From Trebonia sp963737285 (GTDB taxonomy: Bacteria > Actinomycetota > Actinomycetes > Streptosporangiales > Streptosporangiaceae), in assembly GCA_963737285.1 (NCBI GenBank), contig CAVTRT010000003.1, forward strand, positions 2,852,001 to 2,916,000: a stretch of DNA of 64,000 nucleotides. Direction: 5' to 3'. The notes under the pieces are model-generated. The model saw only the letters and a program-made list of their open reading frames with translations, searched no databases and was not told the origin of the DNA. The position numbers and the translations under genes are program-made. Shown piece by piece: positions 18,479 to 26,849 of this stretch. The stretch's first letter is position 1. Every line of letters begins with the position of its first letter.

Positions 18479-19093
18479 TCACTTGGCGGAGGAGGCCATC
18501 ACCGTGACGTCCGCTGCGGAGGTCTCCAGCGCCTCGGCGCGGCGCTGCGAGGGCGTGCCAGCCGCCGGGATGTCAGCCCCGGTGGCAGCGGCCCCGGTGG
18601 CAGCGGCCCCGGTGGCCCTGGCGTCCGTCCTGCGATCGGCGAACAGCACGTAGTGGAAGATCACGAACCGCATCAGGAACGTGACGACGTTGGCCGCGAG
18701 GTAGACGACCTCGACGACCAGCACGTGCTCGAAGCCGTGCAGGTGCATCCACGCGGCCATCCGGTAGCCGAGCTTCGTGGCGAGCGTGGAGATGACAGTC
18801 GCCACGCCGAAGACGAGCCAGAACGGGATGGTCTCGCGCAGCAGGTCCGGCCTGCCCCTGCGCTCCCAGGCCCACCGGCTCAGCACGTAGCTGACCAGCG
18901 CCCCGCCCACCTGGCTCAGCAACGCCGCGGGCACCGACGTCCAGTGCAGCAGGCCGTCGCATACCCCCAGCACGATAAGGCTGGTAGCCAGCGCCACCGC
19001 CGACACGCCCATGAACCGGATGAAGCGCGCGTTGACCTTACTGCGCAGCCGGCTCCACACGCCCGCCACAAGCCGGCTCTGGGTCAGCGCCAC
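18479..19093 (-). CDS. GtrA family membrane protein
   Basis: The 204-residue protein has the four-helix GtrA fold: RFIRFMGVSAVALATSLIVL, the paired helices around VPAALLSQVGGALVSYVLSR, then FWLVFGVATVISTLATKLGY and YLAANVVTFLMRFVIFHYVL, ending in the typical R-F-x-x-x-x-Y-V-F motif. GtrA-like proteins are implicated in moving lipid-linked sugars across the membrane for cell-wall polysaccharides. The start is a GTG at 19093 with AGGA six bases upstream. The C-terminal tail contains an Ala-Thr-Gly-Ala repeat from a short tandem duplication (about 18565-18610). It is a single gene with no clear operon partner. Confidence 0.88.
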   Translation of the reverse strand: MALTQSRLVAGVWSRLRSKVNARFIRFMGVSAVALATSLIVLGVCDGLLHWTSVPAALLSQVGGALVSYVLSRWAWERRGRPDLLRETIPFWLVFGVATVISTLATKLGYRMAAWMHLHGFEHVLVVEVVYLAANVVTFLMRFVIFHYVLFADRRTDARATGAAATGAAATGADIPAAGTPSQRRAEALETSAADVTVMASSAK

Positions 19094-19487
19094 GAAGTTC
19101 CTCCAGGATTAACTAGCATTACTCGCCTGAACATCACGGAACCCGCAGGCTCTCGGGTCCCCCCGGGAGCGCCGTGCTCGCCCGGCTCTGGACAGAGGGG
19201 TTCAATCACGTGTGCCAGCAGCCGAGGCTATCTCGCGAAATCGCACTCCGCTGCCCAGGCTCACCGACTACCAGCGAACCCTCAGCTTCCGCCCCGCCCT
19301 GTCACCGCGCTCCCCTACCTGCAGGGTTCGGAAACTGCGCAACTGGTCACGACCAGGGGTTGCCCGGTAGTCGTTGATCAGGCCTGCGAGCACGGCGATG
19401 TCAGCCAGCCGGTCTTCCCGTTGCCCGTCGGCAGGCTGCCGCGCCGGTTGTGGCTCCTGCTCGGTCACACGGCTTCCGAGGCGCTCG

Positions 19488-19619
19488 CGGGAAGATCGAG
19501 TTCGCTGGCGTCCCATTGCCGAACGGCACCGCCTTGACCAGCGCGCTACGGTCGATCGCGTACGAGATCGACCGCCGCACGTTCACGTCCTGGAACGGCT
19601 TGACCTTCTCGGCCATGCC
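19488..19619 (-). pseudogene. remnant of a family 5 ABC transporter substrate-binding protein
   Basis: About 44 codons on the minus strand read KPFQDVNVRRSISYAIDR then SALVKAVPFGNGTPANSIFP, the conserved block of peptide/nickel-type (SBP_bac_5) binding proteins in which the family has F-x-D-x-x-V-R-x-A-I-x-x-A-I-D-R. No start, signal peptide or lobes remain on either side, so it is an internal fragment of a deleted gene. The intact binding protein at 51372-52916 has a different sequence at this block (NVNTRLAIQCAISRPAVI), so this is not a recent copy of it. Confidence 0.6.
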
Positions 19620-19831
19620 GACGTTGCCCGCCGTCGGACGCCAATCCATCGAACTGGCCGGCCTGGCCGTGCCCAACGAAACTCGGGAATGCTATCGGAC
19701 GACGATGACGGGCCGTCGATGCCGGACTCGCTGTCAGAAGACGAGAAGTCCACAGGGCTATTGTGTCAGTTTCTGAGGCCGAAGGCGCCAGACGGCAGCC
19801 GCGGCCCGCCGGGCATCATTTGCCGGCTTAC

Positions 19832-19902
19832 GTCAGAAAATGTACCCCAATATGTCCGATATGCCATAGTCTGCCACCCCGATATGGGTACACTTTCTGA
19901 CA
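19832..19902. repeat. imperfect inverted repeat, possible mobile-element end remnant
   Basis: GTCAGAAAATGTACCCC at 19832 and its near-complement GGGTACACTTTCTGAC ending at 19902 form arms of about 23 bp (2-3 differences) around a 25-bp centre. A further TGTCAG box follows at 19905. I recall similar TGTCAGAAA-type termini in IS21-like elements, but no transposase is present, so this could be a relic or a MITE. Confidence 0.35.
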
Positions 19903-19973
19903 TATGTCAGCCTATGCCACAAGTCGGCCGGGGGCGCGGGGGCGGCTGGCCGGGGGCGACTGGCCGGGGGCGG

Positions 19974-20101
19974 CGCGGGGGACACGGGGGGGCACGGGGA
20001 ACACGGGGGGGCACGGGGAACACGGGGGGGCACGGGGAACACGGGGGGCACGGGGAACACGGGGGGGCACGGGGGGGCACGGGGGACACGGGGGGGCACG
20101 G
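19974..20101 (+). repeat. G-rich minisatellite
   Basis: A tandem array of the roughly 19-bp unit ACACGGGGGGGCACGGGGA, with 9-10-bp half units, runs for about 125 bp. Runs of four to seven G recur every few bases on the plus strand, so it can form stacked G-quadruplexes and may stall polymerases. Length in the assembly may be unreliable. Confidence 0.85.
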
Positions 20102-20412
20102 AGGGACCGGTTTGCGCGAAGCTCGCCGCGGCCGGCCATCGATGAATATGGACAAGGTAGCGTCAAACGCGAATACGCCGGGGCGTTCCACTGCGGCGCC
20201 GATCCGCGCGGCCTGTGCAACGAGACCGACAGCATCGGCAGCGGCCTGCTGCGCTGACAGGCGATCCGGAGCTGAAAATTTCAGCTTGCGCGGCTGCCTG
20301 ATTTTGGCGAAATGCTGTTTGGGTTATGTGATTTAGCCAGCGCCTATTAGTCCCTGCGGGGCCAGGGTGGGATGCCGCAGAGCGGCAGCCGTCTAGCGGC
20401 CCACCGTTCTAC

Positions 20413-20432
20413 GCGGTGAAATAACTCACCGC
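20413..20432 (+). promoter_or_regulatory. hairpin in the GH6 cellulase leader
   Basis: GCGGTGA-aataac-TCACCGC forms a perfect 7-bp stem about 90 bp before the cellulase start. A strong AGGAGGAAGG follows at about 20505. There is no T-run after it, so it is more likely a leader structure or operator than a terminator. No known riboswitch consensus was recognised. Confidence 0.35.
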
Positions 20433-20519
20433 CTATAGCTAAGCGGCTACGACGCTAAGCCATCGAAACCGCTGAAGCAGGCGAGGGGATTACCCCCGTG
20501 AACGAGGAGGAAGGATCTC

Positions 20520-22907
20520 ATGAGAATCTGGACGCGACATCCGATGAGAAAGTTGCGCAGGACAGGCGCGATCGTGTCCGCAGCTTTGGCGGCGGTCGCT
20601 GGGCTAGCCTTGGCGGGCGCCACCGCCGGGGCGGCGCCCGCGCAGGCGGCGGCTAGCTCGTGCAGCGCGGCCTACAGCGTGCAGACGGACTGGGGCAGCG
20701 GGTTCACCGCGTCCCTGGCCATCACCAACAACGGCACCGCGGCCATCACCGGCTGGACGGTGACCTACACCTACGCTGGCAACCAGGCCCTGTCCAGCGG
20801 CTGGAACGGGAACTGGTCCCAGTCCGGCAAGACGGTTACCATCACCAACGAGTCCTACAACGGCAGCCTGGCAGCCGGCGCGTCCACCACGGCCGGGGCC
20901 AACTTCAACTACTCCGGCACCAACGTCGCCCCGACCGCAGTGACCTGCACCCCCAGTGGGTCCACCACCCCGCCGCCCCCCACACCGTCCATCACCGCCA
21001 CCCCCACCAGCCTGTCAGTCGCCCAGAGCGCCACGGGCACCTTTACCCTCGCCCTATCGGCCGCCCCGACCGCCAACGTCACCGTCGCGATCGCCGCCTC
21101 CGGTAACACCGGGCTGACCGCCTCCCCGACCTCGCTGACGTTCACCCCGTCCAACTACGCCACTGCCCAAACCGTCACCATCACGGCGAACGCCACCGGC
21201 ACCGGCGCCACCACCTTTACCGCCACCGCCTCCGGCTACACCACCGCCACCGTCACCGCCACCGAGACCACTAGCACTACATCAGGCGGCTCATGCGGCT
21301 CGGGCATCTCGCTCCAGGCGAATCCCGCATCGTTCAGTGTCGCCCAGGGCCAGAGCGAGGTCTTCGGTGTCTCGCTGAACGAGTCGCCGTCGTCCAGCAT
21401 CGCGGTCACCGTCGCGCAGACGTCGGGCAACAGCGGGCTGTCCGTCTCCAGCGGCTCCTCGATCACTTTGTCGTCAAGCAACTGGAACCTGCCGCAGCCC
21501 GTCTATGTCGCCGCGAACAGCTCAGGCACCGGCGCGGCCACGTTCACCGTGAGCGCGGCCGGCTGTACCTCGGTGACCGTCACAGGAACCGAGACCGCGG
21601 CCGGCTCCACCACCACGCCCAGTCACGTCACTAACCCGTTCACCGGCGCGAACTGGTACGTGAACCCCAACTACACGGCCGAGGCGGCCTCCTCGGCGGC
21701 CAGCGCGAGCGGCACCCTCGCCGCCCAGATGACCTACGTTGGCAACGAGCCGACATTCATCTGGCTCGACCACATCGGCGCGATCTACGGTGGTGCCGAC
21801 AACTCCTCCCGGCTGAGCCTTCAGACCCAGCTCAGCGACGCGGTGTCGAAGATCTCGGGCAGCACGCCAGAGATCTTCCCGATCGTGATCTACGACCTGC
21901 CCGACCGTGACTGCGATGCGCTGGCCTCCAACGGCGAGCTGTCGATCGCCAACAGCGGCCTGTCCTACTACGAGCACTCCTACATCGACCCGATCGCGCA
22001 GATCCTCTCCGACTACGCGAACACGAACCTGCGGGTCGTAGCGGTGATCGAGCCTGACTCGCTGCCAAACCTCGTTACCAACACGAGCGTCGCCAACTGC
22101 GCCTCGGCGAACTCCAGCGGCGTGTACACCAGCGGGATTGAGTACGCGCTGAACAAGCTCCACGCGATCCCGAACGTGTACAACTACATGGACATCGCGC
22201 ACTCGGCATGGCTCGGCTGGCCTGCCAACATGACCCCGGCGGTATCGCTGTACAAGACGGTGGCGTCCGCCACCACGGCCGGCGTCAGCAGTGTCGACGG
22301 CTTCATCAGCGACACGGCCAACACCATCCCGGTGCACGAGCCGTACCTGACCGCGACCGAGACCATCGACGGCAGCGCCGTCGACTCGGTGCAGTACTAC
22401 TCCTACGATCCGTACATCGATGAGTTCACCTACGACGAAGCGATGTACTCGGCCATGGTGAGCGCTGGCTTCCCGTCCACGGTCGGGATGCTGATCGACA
22501 CCAGCCGCGATGGCTGGGGCGGCCCGAACCGGCCCACCGCCGCGGCTCCCTCTTACACCAGCACCGCTAACTTCGTCAACCTATCCAAGGTCGACCAGCG
22601 TCCATTCCGCGGCGACTGGTGCAACCCGGAGAACGCCGGCATCGGCGCCCTGCCGCAGGCCAACCCCGATTCGACGTTCACCCACCTGTACGCCTACGTA
22701 TGGGTCAAGCCGCCAGGGGAGTCCGACGGGACGTACCCGGCCTACTCCGGCACTGGCGATCCCCACTGTGACCCGAACGGGACCCAGACCGATGGCAGCG
22801 GGAACACTTACCCGACTGACGCCATCCCCGACTCGCCGCCGGCGGGCCACTGGTTCTCCGTCGAGTTCCAGCAGCTAGTCCAGGACGCTTACCCCGCGAT
22901 CCCGTAG
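20520..22907 (+). CDS. secreted GH6 cellulase/cellobiohydrolase with N-terminal CBM2
   Basis: This 795-residue protein hydrolyses beta-1,4-glucan outside the cell. A signal peptide (residues 1 to about 44, RKLRRTG then a hydrophobic stretch ending AQAAA) leads into a CBM2 (48-144, bounded by Cys48 and Cys143), a Thr/Pro linker and two related 95-residue Ser/Thr-rich beta-sandwich repeats (about 156-253 and 260-358). The GH6 catalytic domain spans about 370-795: VIYDLPDRDCDALASNG is signature 1, and VAVIEPDSLPN is signature 2 containing the catalytic acid Asp. NPFTGANWYVNPNY and the late RPFRGDWCNP suggest the cellobiohydrolase branch. AGGAGGAAGG precedes the ATG. It is transcribed towards a convergent LacI gene. 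Confidence 0.93.
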   Translation: MRIWTRHPMRKLRRTGAIVSAALAAVAGLALAGATAGAAPAQAAASSCSAAYSVQTDWGSGFTASLAITNNGTAAITGWTVTYTYAGNQALSSGWNGNWSQSGKTVTITNESYNGSLAAGASTTAGANFNYSGTNVAPTAVTCTPSGSTTPPPPTPSITATPTSLSVAQSATGTFTLALSAAPTANVTVAIAASGNTGLTASPTSLTFTPSNYATAQTVTITANATGTGATTFTATASGYTTATVTATETTSTTSGGSCGSGISLQANPASFSVAQGQSEVFGVSLNESPSSSIAVTVAQTSGNSGLSVSSGSSITLSSSNWNLPQPVYVAANSSGTGAATFTVSAAGCTSVTVTGTETAAGSTTTPSHVTNPFTGANWYVNPNYTAEAASSAASASGTLAAQMTYVGNEPTFIWLDHIGAIYGGADNSSRLSLQTQLSDAVSKISGSTPEIFPIVIYDLPDRDCDALASNGELSIANSGLSYYEHSYIDPIAQILSDYANTNLRVVAVIEPDSLPNLVTNTSVANCASANSSGVYTSGIEYALNKLHAIPNVYNYMDIAHSAWLGWPANMTPAVSLYKTVASATTAGVSSVDGFISDTANTIPVHEPYLTATETIDGSAVDSVQYYSYDPYIDEFTYDEAMYSAMVSAGFPSTVGMLIDTSRDGWGGPNRPTAAAPSYTSTANFVNLSKVDQRPFRGDWCNPENAGIGALPQANPDSTFTHLYAYVWVKPPGESDGTYPAYSGTGDPHCDPNGTQTDGSGNTYPTDAIPDSPPAGHWFSVEFQQLVQDAYPAIP

Positions 22908-22920
22908 TACTGGGCAAGAC

Positions 22921-22967
22921 AGCCGCCACCGCTCGTTCCGTAGAATCTGGAACGGACGGTGGCGGCT
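22921..22967. terminator. bidirectional hairpin terminator
   Basis: AGCCGCCACCG (22921-22931) pairs perfectly with CGGTGGCGGCT (22957-22967). After a C-A mismatch and a T-G wobble, CGTTCC/GGAACG extends the stem around a 9-base loop. It lies between the convergent GH6 and LacI genes and can serve both. Confidence 0.85.
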
Positions 22968-22992
22968 CTTGATTATGGACGGGTGGCGGATG

Positions 22993-24021
22993 CTAGGCGG
23001 ACTTGCGCAGGATTAGCATGGTGTCGAGCACGACGCGAGACGGCGGCATTCCCGGCACGGCGATCTGGGCGAGCAGGTCACTGGCTAGGCGGGCACCCAT
23101 CTCATCGACGGGCTGACGCACCGTGGACAGTGGCGGAGTGGTTCGCTGCGCGGACGGCGAGTCATCGAACCCGATCACGGCCACGTCGTCGGGGACACGC
23201 CGGCCCAGCCGTTGGAGGGCGTGCAGCGCCCCCGAGGCCATCAGGTCGGAGGCCGCGAACACCGCGTCGATGCCAGGACGGTGGTCGATGAGCCGGGACA
23301 TCGCGTGCTCTCCGGACATTCTGCCGAAGTCGCCGTAGGCGATCATGCCCGGATCAGGAACGCCCGCCGCGGCGACGGCCTTGCGATAACCGAGCAAGCG
23401 GTCGATGCCGGGCGCCATGTCAGGCGGGCCGGCGATCGTCGCGATGGCCTTGCGGCCACTGCCGAGCAAGTGCCTGACAGCCGCGTAGGCACCGCCGACA
23501 TTGTCGGCATCTACGTAGGACAGCGTGTTCCCGCTGGTGACCGGACGACCGCACAGCACAAGCGGGATGCCGAGGCGGGCATAATCGAAGTCCCCCTTGC
23601 CGTGGACGGAGACGAGCAATGCGCCATCAACGTGCCCGCTGTGCAGGTACCTGGAGAGCATGTGGTAGTCGCGCGGCGAGTGCAGGGTAAGGATGACCAT
23701 TTGCAGGTCGGCCGCGGCGAGCGTCTTGCCGACCGATCTCAGCAGGCGGACGAAGAACGCGTCGGCGAAGACCTTCGCGTAGTCCTCCGCTATGACGAAG
23801 GCGACCGACCCAGCCTGGTGGGACGGCGACCTTGGCGCCCGGTTGCGCACATAACCTAGCCGTGTCATCGCCTCCTCAACCTTGTCCCTGGTCAGCGGCC
23901 GTACCCGGGCTGAGCCTGTGAGCACGCGCGAAACCGTAGCCGACGAAACGCCGGCTAGCTGGGCGACATCGGCGAGCGTCGGGGGTGCCACAGCAGACGT
24001 CATTGGGTCTGTGACTGTCAC
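22993..24021 (-). CDS. LacI family transcriptional regulator
   Basis: The 342-residue repressor-type regulator has an N-terminal HTH (PTLADVAQLAGVSSATVSRV, with hinge-helix region near residue 60) and a periplasmic-binding-protein-like sugar domain (VAFVIAEDY to VVLDTMLIL). Such proteins release DNA on binding an oligosaccharide. It is convergent with the GH6 cellulase gene and close to a second LacI gene, so control of polysaccharide utilisation (for example CebR-like) is plausible. I did not find the CebR palindrome known from Streptomyces. The ATG at 24021 is used; an internal ATG seven codons later is possible. A dyad at 24045-24076 just upstream may be its own operator. Confidence 0.9.
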   Translation of the reverse strand: MTVTDPMTSAVAPPTLADVAQLAGVSSATVSRVLTGSARVRPLTRDKVEEAMTRLGYVRNRAPRSPSHQAGSVAFVIAEDYAKVFADAFFVRLLRSVGKTLAAADLQMVILTLHSPRDYHMLSRYLHSGHVDGALLVSVHGKGDFDYARLGIPLVLCGRPVTSGNTLSYVDADNVGGAYAAVRHLLGSGRKAIATIAGPPDMAPGIDRLLGYRKAVAAAGVPDPGMIAYGDFGRMSGEHAMSRLIDHRPGIDAVFAASDLMASGALHALQRLGRRVPDDVAVIGFDDSPSAQRTTPPLSTVRQPVDEMGARLASDLLAQIAVPGMPPSRVVLDTMLILRKSA

Positions 24022-24044
24022 CGCGCCTTCTCCTCGAGTGTTAC

Positions 24045-24076
24045 TGACTGTTAGTGGTACCCGTACCTCTCAGTCA
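24045..24076. promoter_or_regulatory. nested dyad upstream of LacI gene 1
   Basis: TGACTG (24045) and CAGTCA (24071) enclose GGTAC-CC-GTACC (24056-24067), giving two concentric inverted repeats 24-55 bp before the LacI start. The position fits an autoregulatory operator. The assignment rests on symmetry and location only. Confidence 0.45.
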
Positions 24077-24180
24077 AGTGGTCGCATTATTTTGTAAGGG
24101 GATGAAACTCAGTGCAACAGTCAAGTAACCGGAAATTTGGCTGACGTGCGTAAAAGGTGTTCGAGAGTTCCGGTTTTGGT

Positions 24181-24405
24181 TCAGTGAGATTTAGATGGAA
24201 CGCGGGCGCTGCCGGGCAGCAGCCGGCCAATGTGGCTTGGCCGCGGGAGATCCCGCCAGCGAGACGCCGCACTTGCGCGGGCGTGCCGCTGGTGAACCAG
24301 ACGGCCCGCCGCGAGGGATGTAAACATGATGGCGGCGGCTGCCGCCAGGCGCAGGGCACGGGCGTGGCGCGAGCGCCCGGCATGCCGGACGGAGGTTAGA
24401 GGCAT
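24181..24405 (-). pseudogene. possible 5' remnant of a LacI-controlled secreted protein gene
   Basis: On the minus strand a CGGAAACGTTCCGG dyad, a GGGGAGAG ribosome binding site and an ATG at 24405 are followed by MPLTSVRHAGRSRHARALRL and AAAAAIMFTSLAAG, which looks like a signal peptide. After that the frame degenerates and ends at 24181 with no recognisable domain. Promoter, leader and export signal thus survive from a lost extracellular protein. The rest of the 24022-24504 gap holds only the dyads described separately. Confidence 0.35.
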
Positions 24406-24426
24406 CGGCTCTCCCCGGAACTATTA

Positions 24427-24441
24427 CCGGAACGTTTCCGA
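24427..24441. promoter_or_regulatory. LacI-type operator-like dyad
   Basis: CCGGAACGTTTCCG is an imperfect palindrome of the GGAAACGTTTCC type used by many LacI proteins. It lies about 22-36 bp before the ATG of the remnant at 24405, and a related TTTCCGGAAA is found before LacI gene 2. Confidence 0.45.
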
Positions 24442-24504
24442 AAAAGAACGTAACAAGCCTTGCCGTTCCGGTCAATGCCTTGATTTACGGCGCAGGTCAG
24501 CCCC

Positions 24505-25535
24505 TTATGCGAGCCTGGCGGTCGAGTCTCTTGGCACGAGCCTGGTCGCGAGCTCGACGCGGAGCGGCTCTAGGCGCCTGTTCTCTATCTGGCGCAGCAG
24601 CAGGCTGACCGCGGTGCGGCCAAGCTCAGCGAGCGGCTGCCGGACGGTTGTCAGAGCCGGAACGGCGATCGCCGCCTCGATGGTGTCATCGAAGCCGACG
24701 ATCGAGACATCAGCCGGAACCCGCAGGCCTCGCGCGGACACCGCTCGCAACGCCCCGATCGCCATGCTGTCGTTGAACGTGAAGATCGCTGTGGGAGGAT
24801 CCGGCAGGTCAAGCAGACGGGCCGCCGCCTGCTGGCCGCCGTCGATGCGGAAGTTCGAGTACTGGACGAGTGCCGGGTCGGGAAGAACGCCGGAGCCCGC
24901 CAGCGCCGCGTGGTAGCCGCGCAGCCGCTCCTCCGTCGCGGTCCAGCCCTCGGCCCGGCGACCACGCCGATCCGCCTGTGCCCGAGCTCTAGCAGGTGAC
25001 GGCTCGCTTGCGTCGCTCCGGATGAATGCGCGGCGCAGACCACAGGGATGCCCTCGGCCACCTCGGTGCGCGGATCCACGATCACGAAAGGGAAGCCGTG
25101 ATCGGCCAGCGTCCCGAACTCCTCGCTTGACTCCTCTGGCAGCACGACGACCGCGCCATCGGCCTCACCGGCTACCAGCCAGTCGATCAGCGACAACTCC
25201 CGCGCGTGAGAATGCCGGGTAGGGCAGAGCACCACCCGCATGTCATGCTCGTAGAGCGCTTCGCTAGCGCCGGAAAGGATCTCGGCGAAGTAGCTGGGGT
25301 GTATCAACGGCACCATGACGCCGATCAGGCCGGTCCGCGCGGAACGCGGTCGCATGCTCGCCTGGTAACCGCATTCCCTGATCACCCGCTGCACATTCTC
25401 CCGGGTCTCGCTCGACACATCCGAGTGCCCGTTGACGACGCGTGAGACTGTCGCGATCGAGACCCCGGCAAGCTCGGCGACCTGCCTGATCGTCACCCGC
25501 GCCTGGTGGCCGCTCTCCAGCTTGCTGACCTTCAC
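24505..25535 (-). CDS. LacI family regulator, split by a frameshift
   Basis: The N-terminal frame (GTG at 25535) reads VTIRQVAELAGVSIATVSRV, a clear LacI HTH, and continues through the sugar domain (LIGVMVPLIHPSYFAEIL, HRRIGVVAGP). Near 24950 it leaves the coding frame. The continuation GWTATEERLRGYHAAL...AIFTFNDSMAIGAL, then VSIVGFDDTIEAA to the stop at 24505 is found in another frame. The total length is 3n+2, consistent with one lost G in GGGCCG(G)AGGG. Together they make a normal 343-residue LacI protein. An assembly indel is likely; otherwise it is a recent pseudogene. The gene has a TTTCCGGAAA palindrome 17 bp upstream. Its regulon probably includes nearby secreted hydrolases. Confidence 0.75.
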
Positions 25536-25551
25536 ATCAGCATTGAAACAT

Positions 25552-25561
25552 TTTCCGGAAA
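25552..25561. promoter_or_regulatory. palindrome upstream of LacI gene 2
   Basis: A perfect TTTCCGGAAA palindrome, overlapping GAAAC-at-TTTC, lies 17-26 bp before the GTG of the LacI-2 gene. It is similar in type to the dyad at 24427, so both may be bound by the same regulator. Confidence 0.4.
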
Positions 25562-25680
25562 CGGCTGCTGCAGCGGGGCCGCCTCGAAGCCGGGTGAGGG
25601 GGTTCAGCGACGGCTGGCAGCGGTCGCTCCCCGGCCGGGCCGAGCCACCCCGGCCGCATGTACCACCGCAAGCGCAACGA

Positions 25681-26849
25681 TCACGCGGATCTGCCAGCCT
25701 GCCACACGCCAGCGACAAGCTGGACGCCTGGGCGGTAGGACAGGTGGATGTGCGACGGGGCGTCGAGGAGCACGGCATCGGCCCGCGCGCCGACGCCGAG
25801 GTGCCCGATGTCGGTGCGCCGCAGGGCACGCGCGCCGCCCATCGTCGCCGCCCACACGGCTTCGTCCGGGGTCATCCGCATATCGCGGACGGCGACCGCG
25901 ATGCAGAACGGCATGCTCGAGGTGAAGCTGGATCCCGGGTTGCAGTCCGTGGCGAGGGCGACCGTCACGCCGGCGTCCAGAAGCCGCCGGGCACTGGGAT
26001 AGGCCGCCCGGGTGGAGAATTCAGCGGCAGGCAGCAATGTGGCGGCGGTGCTGCTCGCCGCCAGTGCCGCCACGTCGGCATCGCTGAGGTGGGTGGCATG
26101 ATCGGCCGAGGCGGCGTCCAGCTCCACGGCGATCTGCACGCCGGGGCCAGGTCCGAGTTGGTTGGCGTGGATGCGCGGCTGCAGTCCCCGGGCCATCCCG
26201 GCCGTCAGGATGGCCCGGGCCTGGTCGCCGTCGAAGGCGCCCCTGTCGCAGAACACGTCGACCCATTTGGCCTTGGGAGCGCAGGCGTCAAGCATCGCAG
26301 TACAGACCAGTTCGACGTAGTCGTCCGGCAGGCTCGCGTATTCCGGTGGTACCACGTGCGCGCCGAGGAACGTGACTTCCTCGGTGAACTCGCCCGCCAC
26401 CTCCAGGCAGCGAACCTCATCGTCAACGGCAAGGCCGTAGCCGGACTTGCACTCGATTGTGGTGGTGCCGGACCGCAGAGCCTCGGCGACGAGCTTGCCC
26501 ATGTTGGCGCGCAGCGTGTCAGCGGAGGCGCCGCGTGTCGCGCTGACGGTCGAGTGGATGCCGCCGGCCGAGTACTGCCGCCCGTGCATCCGGGCCGCGA
26601 ACTCGGCGCTGCGGTCTCCGGCGAAAACCAGGTGCGCGTGACTGTCCACGAAGCCGGGGATGACCGCCGCGCCGTCGGTGTCTACCCGCGCATCGGTTAC
26701 GCCGGGCTTCTTTGACCGCGGCCGGCCCACGCCACGAGGCCGTTATCGAAGATCACGGCCGCGTCGCGGACCAGGCCGAGGGGACCTTCGCCGATGGCGG
26801 GGTCGTTGGTGACAAGGCAACCGATGTTATCCAGGAGCAGGCTGGTCAT
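25681..26849 (-). CDS. hutI: imidazolonepropionase HutI, split by a frameshift
   Basis: HutI opens the imidazolone ring to N-formimidoyl-L-glutamate in histidine degradation. The N-terminal frame (ATG at 26849) reads LLLDNIGCLVTNDP and NGLVAWAG, then runs out near 26725. The main frame continues from ARVDTDGAAVIPGFVDSHAH (metal-binding H-x-H) through ECKSGYGL, HANQLGPG and ATDCNPGSS to the stop at 25681. The total is 3n+2, so one base is missing around 26715-26735. Apart from this the protein is complete at about 389 residues. The start overlaps the stop of a truncated desaturase gene as ATGA. No other hut gene is in the window, so the pathway context has been lost or moved. Confidence 0.82.

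Larger units (their letters stand above)
19094..20519. other. 1.4-kb region without an intact gene
   Basis: This gap holds a decayed binding-protein fragment (19488-19619), an imperfect inverted repeat that looks like mobile-element ends (19832-19902), a G-rich minisatellite (19974-20101) and a leader hairpin before the GH6 gene (20413-20432). Open frames here are either repeat-driven (Pro/Cys-rich) or lack coding character. It looks like a site of past insertion and deletion. Confidence 0.6.

Noticed and set aside
19974..20101. Tandem array considered as CRISPR
   Set aside because: Units are contiguous with no unique spacers, and no cas genes are nearby.
19833..20235. Pro/Cys-rich minus-strand frames over the G-rich array
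   Set aside because: Generated by the minisatellite; all frames are low complexity and no ribosome site is present.
20340..20519. Leader of the GH6 gene as a known riboswitch
   Set aside because: Hairpins are present, but no cobalamin, c-di-AMP, SAM or glycine riboswitch core was recognised.
22993..24021. LacI-1 as CebR with its TGGGAGCGCTCCCA operator
   Set aside because: The operator was not found by eye near the cellulase or LacI gene, so the name is not assigned.
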